From assembly GCA_022578605.1 (NCBI GenBank), contig MU394104.1:124001-188000 (forward strand): a stretch of 64,000 nt of DNA, read 5' to 3'. Below are positions 59,200 to 64,000 of the stretch, one piece after another. The position numbers and the translations under genes were made by a program. This stretch comes from Camillea tinctor (lineage: Eukaryota > Ascomycota > Sordariomycetes > Xylariales > Xylariaceae). Below the pieces are notes generated by a model, which searched no databases, was not told where the DNA came from, and saw only the letters and a program-made list of their open reading frames with translations. Within the stretch, counting starts at the first letter, position 1; the number at the start of each line of letters is the position of its first letter.

Positions 59200-61702
59200 C
59201 GAAGCTGTGAGCGACGTGGCACCTAAAAAAAACTACTACCTTTTGGGCTATAGTCAAACTTACGAGAGCTAGCTTTGGCTCTCATCCTCTCACCATTAGA
59301 AGGGGGGGAAACCCCATAACCAAAGCACTATCGACCCCTAAGGGTAAGGCGCATGGTAAGAGACATAGCTCGCTTTTGTTAGGCATGGTTGCGGTGGAGG
59401 TTCCATTTTGATACCCCCTTTATCAGTCTATGACTACTACGAGAGACTTGGATCTCATTGGTTGAGGATATTCCAAGAACGTAACGAATGATGTATACTA
59501 AATTATATTATAAACGACGGGACGAACAAACCAAACAAACAAACGAATGAACGAATAAATGGCATGGACGGGCAGATCAGAGAACCAGGTCCTAGCTAAT
59601 GATATCATGAGAGGCCTATAATATTGTAACACTACCTACCTAGATACTTCGAAGACGACGGAGAGATAGCAAAGGGGATGGGAAATGGAATAATGGGATG
59701 GGTTAGGCGGCGAGTAGCCGCACATATAACGTGGTAATCATAGACGATAAATGAGGCAGGCGGCTTTTGCGCCTCTTCTACCAATAATGATAATGCACAG
59801 AGTTTCGCTACCTGTACATCGTTCTTGACTCCCCATTCATGATTCTTACTTTGGCGCAGGCCCACGCGCCCAATGATAGGAGGTAGATTAAGAGCTGTAA
59901 GTACCAATATAACCATGATCCCAGAGGGCAAACCTCATGTCATGACTACCGGTTTCCACTTCCGCTACTCTTGTGTAGAGTGGGAAGAAACTAACCTAAA
60001 TTAATATTCATAGGATATCAAGACTGCTGCTGTAATTAACTGCTCTAACATAATTAACTTACACTTAGTATCTTATATTGCCAGATGTTTCAACTTCGAA
60101 TAGTCTTTCAAATGTCTCAGGCCAACATACTTGCTCCCTTACCTTACCCTCTCCTCCCCTTTCCCTTCCCCACATTATTTCCCGATGGCCTAGTACCTTG
60201 CCCCCCCTACCTCGCCCTGACTTAGGCACAACGAACTGTGCGGGATATATATGGGGGAAAAGGAGGATCGTATCGAGGGAGGAAGTGGTACAAAGGCTAG
60301 GGGTCCATCTTCTCTGACGGCTATGTGCGAACTCGCTAAGTGAAAGTTGGAAGGTTCCTGCTCGTGTCTTACACATGTTTGTCTGGGTTAATAATCTAGC
60401 GTCTAGCATACTTCCATACTTACACCGTCCCCCCTTTATTCTCTCTTCCCATCTCTGTTAAAAACTATGTCAGCTTGGAGAAAAAACCCCGGGCCATTAG
60501 TGGTACCAGTAAGAGTAGGTATGTACATAGCAGTAGAGAAGGGAGCTGCTAGAAGACATATTCTAAGGAACAAAAACGAGATGAAAGGAAGGTAATAAAA
60601 GGGAAGTGGAATGGCAGAGGGAGAGGTTTGACGAAAAGTTGTAAGCGCATAGATAGGGTAGACAAGACGGGTAGGTGAGATATGTCTCATGTGTATATTA
60701 TATAGCGCGCTTCTCCATGTGATACACACATAAACCAAGAAGTCAAGAGATCCTAAGGCTGTCCGAGACATATAGTATATGTTTTAACATATAACACACA
60801 CGCACACACACGTACCCTGTTTTCTCCCTTACTTTGTCCAAGGGAAACTAGCTAGGCTTCTTCGTAGAGACATCCATCTATGCACCGAGACAAACTACAC
60901 ATCCAAAGGCACCAAAAACCCTTCGTTCCCTCTCCCTAAACAAGCCCGATACAGGGAAGGAGGTATCTAACTCCCTACTCAGTCTCCTGACAAGAAGCAG
61001 ATATGCTTGTGCCCGTATATGTGCCCGTTTCGAGTTGAAGCAGAGAAGAAAGGGGGTTTTGGATTAGTCCAGGCATTCTATGCTAAGGAGCCCCTGTTTC
61101 CGCCTTATATATCGACGCTGGAATTCCAACACGGGCGCGAACCCTTCCTTTAAGGGGCCCTCTCCTCGTAACTAGGTAGCTCTATCGACAGCAATGCCAG
61201 AGGGCTCAGCGTGGAGGCCACAAGGGGGAGCTAAGGAGGGTTTTCATAAAAATTCATAGTAAAGACTGACGGCAATCAGGTGGGGGGTTTTTTTTGAATC
61301 CAGGAGTCATTGAAAAATATCCGCCTGGAATGTAGGTAGATAGATAGATAGATAGATAGATGGGTGTTTCTATTGCAAGAGTAGGAGCAGATGCGTACAG
61401 GCTTAGTTAATTATACCCAACTTCCTAGTAGGATGCATCTCGACCATATATATATCTCCATCTTGCCTCCCCTAATATTCTATCTATTCTATCTAACCAT
61501 CCGCTCTAATCAAGACTACGCCTCTATATCTATATATCTCTAATATCATATAGCAACACACCCTTTATTCACATCGTCACTAGTACTGTCATCATATTTG
61601 ACGTAATACTATAATTTAGTCCGCATATCATCAACAACCCTATAAAATCTATAGTCTTGTCCTACAATCACGTCCTCGACACGCATCAAAAGCCATTCCA
61701 CC
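59200..61702. other. intergenic region (2.5 kb)
   Basis: Bub2 3' flank and promoter of the GPI-protein gene. Open frames at 59632-59931 and 60065-60409 have no recognisable content. TATATATATC runs at 61445-61454 and near 61525 may be core promoter elements. Confidence 0.5.
61336..61361. repeat. TAGA/GATA microsatellite
   Basis: Six tandem TAGA units, 340 bases upstream of the GPI-protein start. Confidence 0.9.
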
Positions 61703-62480
61703 ATGCTTGTTCCAATTTCCATACTGCTCTTGGCCGGGGTTCCGGTATTTGCGAGGGAGAACTATGCGCCGGTCTTCCCAGTAGGCCAGAAGAGACAGTT
61801 AATGACATGCGAACAAACGTATGGGTCCGGGTCGATGCAATGTGGTGGAATGGATAGCAGGTTTTGTTTTAACCCGAATCTCGGACAGGTAGGCCCACGC
61901 GGATATCCTTCACTGTGTATGATATTGATTTCTATATAGACATGTTGCGAGCAAGATAGTGGGTATTGCGAGCAGGGCACATATTGTGCGCCTGTTGCTG
62001 GCTACTGCTGCGTTGAGGTACGTAGTTCGGCAAGTCTAACACAGACAGGTAGAGAGTTTGCTAATACCCGAATAGGGGGAGGATTTAGTGACATGTGCCA
62101 AAAATGCCGGATTCGATCTCCCCAACTCGGCCTCGATATCGATGGCGGCATCCGCTCCGGTGACGGCTGCACCGACCGTTAATCGTCCGGTTTTGACCGT
62201 AACCCCATTTCTCGGTCCCTCCTCGGTAGCGGTAGCTCTGGACCTGCCGCTGGACGCAGATGCACTAGATTGCAATGTATCTGCGCCGACGGCAATCCCA
62301 GTGACAGCAATCCCTGTGACAGCCCTGGCTGAGCCGGTGCCACCAGTCCAAACCCCAGTATCGAACAAGACCATTTCGCCGTTCATCGAGATATCAGCCG
62401 CCGCGAAAGGGGGCCAAACTTTGCTCGGGTTCACTACGACGGCGTGCATAGTATTAGGCATGTGGACAATCATCGCCTAA
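61703..62480 (+). CDS. cysteine-rich secreted, GPI-anchor-type surface protein, 3 exons
   Basis: Model join(61703..61888, 61940..62017, 62076..62480), 222 aa, all introns in phase 0 and only 51-58 nt. Signal peptide about 1-18 (MLVPISILLLAGVPVFA). A Cys-rich module covers about 34-98: MTCEQTYGSGSMQCGGMDSR, FCFNPNLGQ-TCCEQDSGYCE, GTYCAPVAGYCCVE-GEDLVTC. Both junctions fall inside the conserved module, which supports the splicing. A Ser/Thr/Ala/Pro-rich, probably O-glycosylated stalk follows to about residue 195. The C-terminal hydrophobic stretch TLLGFTTTACIVLGMWTIIA resembles a GPI signal. Such modules occur in many fungal wall-attached proteins and some secreted effectors; the function is unknown. 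It converges with the PAQR gene, 216 bases apart. Confidence 0.8.
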
Positions 62481-62696
62481 TCCCACTTATAAAGAAGAGT
62501 GGTTGCTGGAGTAAAATAGACAAATTATATTTCATCAGTCCTACGACTGGATATAAAGTGTCATCTAATTTTTGGGTAATAATCACACGGGGTGGGCGTC
62601 TTTGGTGGATATGAATATGTTGGATTTCCTGGGTTATATTGTCGGATGGACTTAATAAAACGGATTTACTATTTTCAAATCCTCTTTCATGTATTG

Positions 62697-64000
62697 TTAG
62701 TATGCAGGACATCCCTTTTGGGCGCGCTGGAAAGCGCCTGAGAAAAACTCTTGCATAGCTACATAATGGTAAAGGATACCCCCTAATACAGCCAGCTATT
62801 TCATACCAAATCAGCCACGTCCAAAGGAAAGAAGGGTTTGGCTTGTTACTCACATGCCATAAGTTGTGGGCATTGCCGCAGTAATCAAACGCACCAGGCC
62901 ACCATTTCTCAGGGACCTTGCTAGCATAGACACAAGCTCCAATAACGTAGACAGATAGAGACTTAAGTAGGTTAGAGCCAGCGTAGAAGTCCAAGGCCCA
63001 AGCTGGGCCTCGTGTCAGAATAATCTGGAAGACAGGCATGAAGCCCGTTGCACCTAAACCCACAAAGAAGCCGACTCTCACCCAGGCCATATCCTGTGCA
63101 TTAAACCTAGGGTGCCATGGGAGAATCGTGCCGGTAATGCCCAAGACGGCAGTTGCTGTCATGTATGTCCATCGACTGATGGGCTCGCAGTAGAAGGCAG
63201 TGTACTCAGTGGTCATAATGGACGCGGCAATCAATAGGGATATGCCGGTATAGTCGATACAGGCGAAGCGTTCCATCAGCGTCTGATCGGCAACACAGTT
63301 CATAGTATGCCATATAGTACTGCAGACTAGGCACTTGCAGGCAGCAAAGAAGAAGATTGCTGCTATGAAAACATCCGTCTTGGTATAGAGAGAGAAGTTG
63401 GCGGAGGTGGGATAGAAGTAGAAGGCCACGGACAAGACAAGAAGCAAGCCGATAGCGTGCGTCCAAATATTGACCGTCTCATTCGACATGCCGAACATGG
63501 ACCGGACGCAGCCGAGCTTGGACTCGGAAAACCGGTATCCCTTGAGAATGTGTGGGTTGATTCTCCAAGGGACAGGTAGATCCTCATATCTTAGGAGACC
63601 TTGTTCTCGAGCGCGGGTGATGGCATTTTGGATATGCTCTTCAAGCGACTCGGCTGCTCGCTTTGCGCGGCCGATTCCTCCGTCAACAACACCGCGAGCA
63701 CGCTCAAGACTTTCATCCATGACTCGGTGACCTTCACCCATAATACTTTTGGCGGCATCGGCGGCATTAGCGAGACCCTGATCTCGCACTTTCAAGGCAC
63801 GAACTTCAAAATCGTTCAACATGCTATCTAGCAGCTCGATGCCAACTCGGGCCTTTTCGTTCATTGATTCGGCCGCAGCGAGAGCCTCGTGGTATCTAGC
63901 GTCGAGAGTTTCAACCATGACATGGAGACGTCGGCGACCGGCGCCGATAACCTCTTCCGATACGTGCGAACATCTTTCCCTGACTGCTTGTAGCGTGGTG
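62697..64000 (-). CDS. PAQR/Izh (hemolysin III/AdipoR) family membrane protein, 5' end outside window
   Basis: Partial: complement(join(62697..62795, 62854..64000)). The 58-nt intron (CAT|GTGAGT..AAATAG|CTG) joins HNLWH to LAVLGGILYHYVAMQEFF. Without it the reading runs into non-family sequence. The frame stays open from the ATG at 63918 to the window edge (upstream codons read SHVSEEVIGAGRRRLHV), so that ATG is probably internal; about 415 residues are visible. The N-terminal part is long, charged and helical (LNDFEVRALKVRDQGLANAA). It is followed by the family core: LLRYEDLPVPWRINPHILKG, CSTIWHTMNC (metal-binding Ser/His), ACIDYTGISLLIAASI, PWHPRF, seven hydrophobic helices and HNLWH (HxxxH) near the end. 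Members bind Zn and act as hydrolase- or receptor-like membrane proteins; yeast Izh3 also has a long N-terminus. Confidence 0.88.

Noticed and set aside
59632..59931. 99-codon open frame on minus beyond the Bub2 end
   Set aside because: The hydrophobic start looked like a signal peptide, but no family or splice structure supports it.
62036..62473. 145-codon open frame antisense to the GPI-type protein
   Set aside because: Mirrors the Ser/Thr/Ala-rich stalk codons; the sense strand has signal peptide, Cys module and splice support.

Overview
This window is nuclear DNA of a filamentous ascomycete (Pezizomycotina), most probably a Sordariomycete-type genome. The reasons are short introns (about 50-190 nt) with GT..AG ends and CTAAC/CTAAT branch-like sites, pyrimidine-rich leaders, wide AT-leaning intergenic DNA with microsatellites, and fungus-specific families (Zn2Cys6 regulator, DUF3074, CRT10-type protein, MEP ammonium channel, PAQR/Izh). 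The genus assignment is inference only. I rebuilt the genes by hand-splicing. For every multi-exon model the exon lengths sum to a multiple of three and the junctions restore family-like protein sequence.

Layout. 0-12 kb is the densest part, all on the + strand: a GT23-like glycosyltransferase (31-1872), a secreted type-B carboxylesterase with 4 exons (3194-5217), sterol 14-alpha-demethylase CYP51/ERG11 with 3 exons (6766-8512), a DUF3074/START-like protein (9307-10326) and a small disordered protein (11247-11603). The small gene ends beside a scaffold gap (10 Ns between long poly-G and poly-C runs). 12.8-21.6 kb holds two minus-strand genes: a 5-exon ammonium transporter of the Glu-type (Mep1/Mep3/MeaA) class and a CRT10-like protein. 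21.6-29.5 kb is a gene desert. 29.5-36.2 kb has a 5-exon TauD/TfdA-like dioxygenase and a 703-aa Zn2Cys6 regulator whose start codon forms an exon by itself. 36.2-43.4 kb is a second desert and begins with a composite minisatellite just upstream of the regulator. 43.4-49.5 kb has a degenerate kinase-fold protein and a SWIM zinc-finger protein (both +). 51.4-54.0 kb is a SulP sulfate permease (-). 57.7-59.2 kb is the mitotic-exit GAP Bub2 (+). The right end has a Cys-rich GPI-anchored secreted protein (+) and a PAQR/Izh receptor-like protein (-), whose 5' end lies outside the window.

How the genes relate. They look like ordinary, independently transcribed fungal genes: sterol synthesis, nitrogen and sulfur uptake, cell-cycle checkpoint, surface proteins. 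I see no operon, no biosynthetic backbone gene, no CRISPR, no tRNA or rRNA, and no intact transposon. No clearly new multi-gene system is visible. The items most worth following are the kinase-fold protein with altered HRD and DFG motifs, the uncharacterised SWIM protein, the fungal GT23-like enzyme, the regulator with an ATG-only first coding exon under a satellite-bearing promoter, and the disguised assembly gap.
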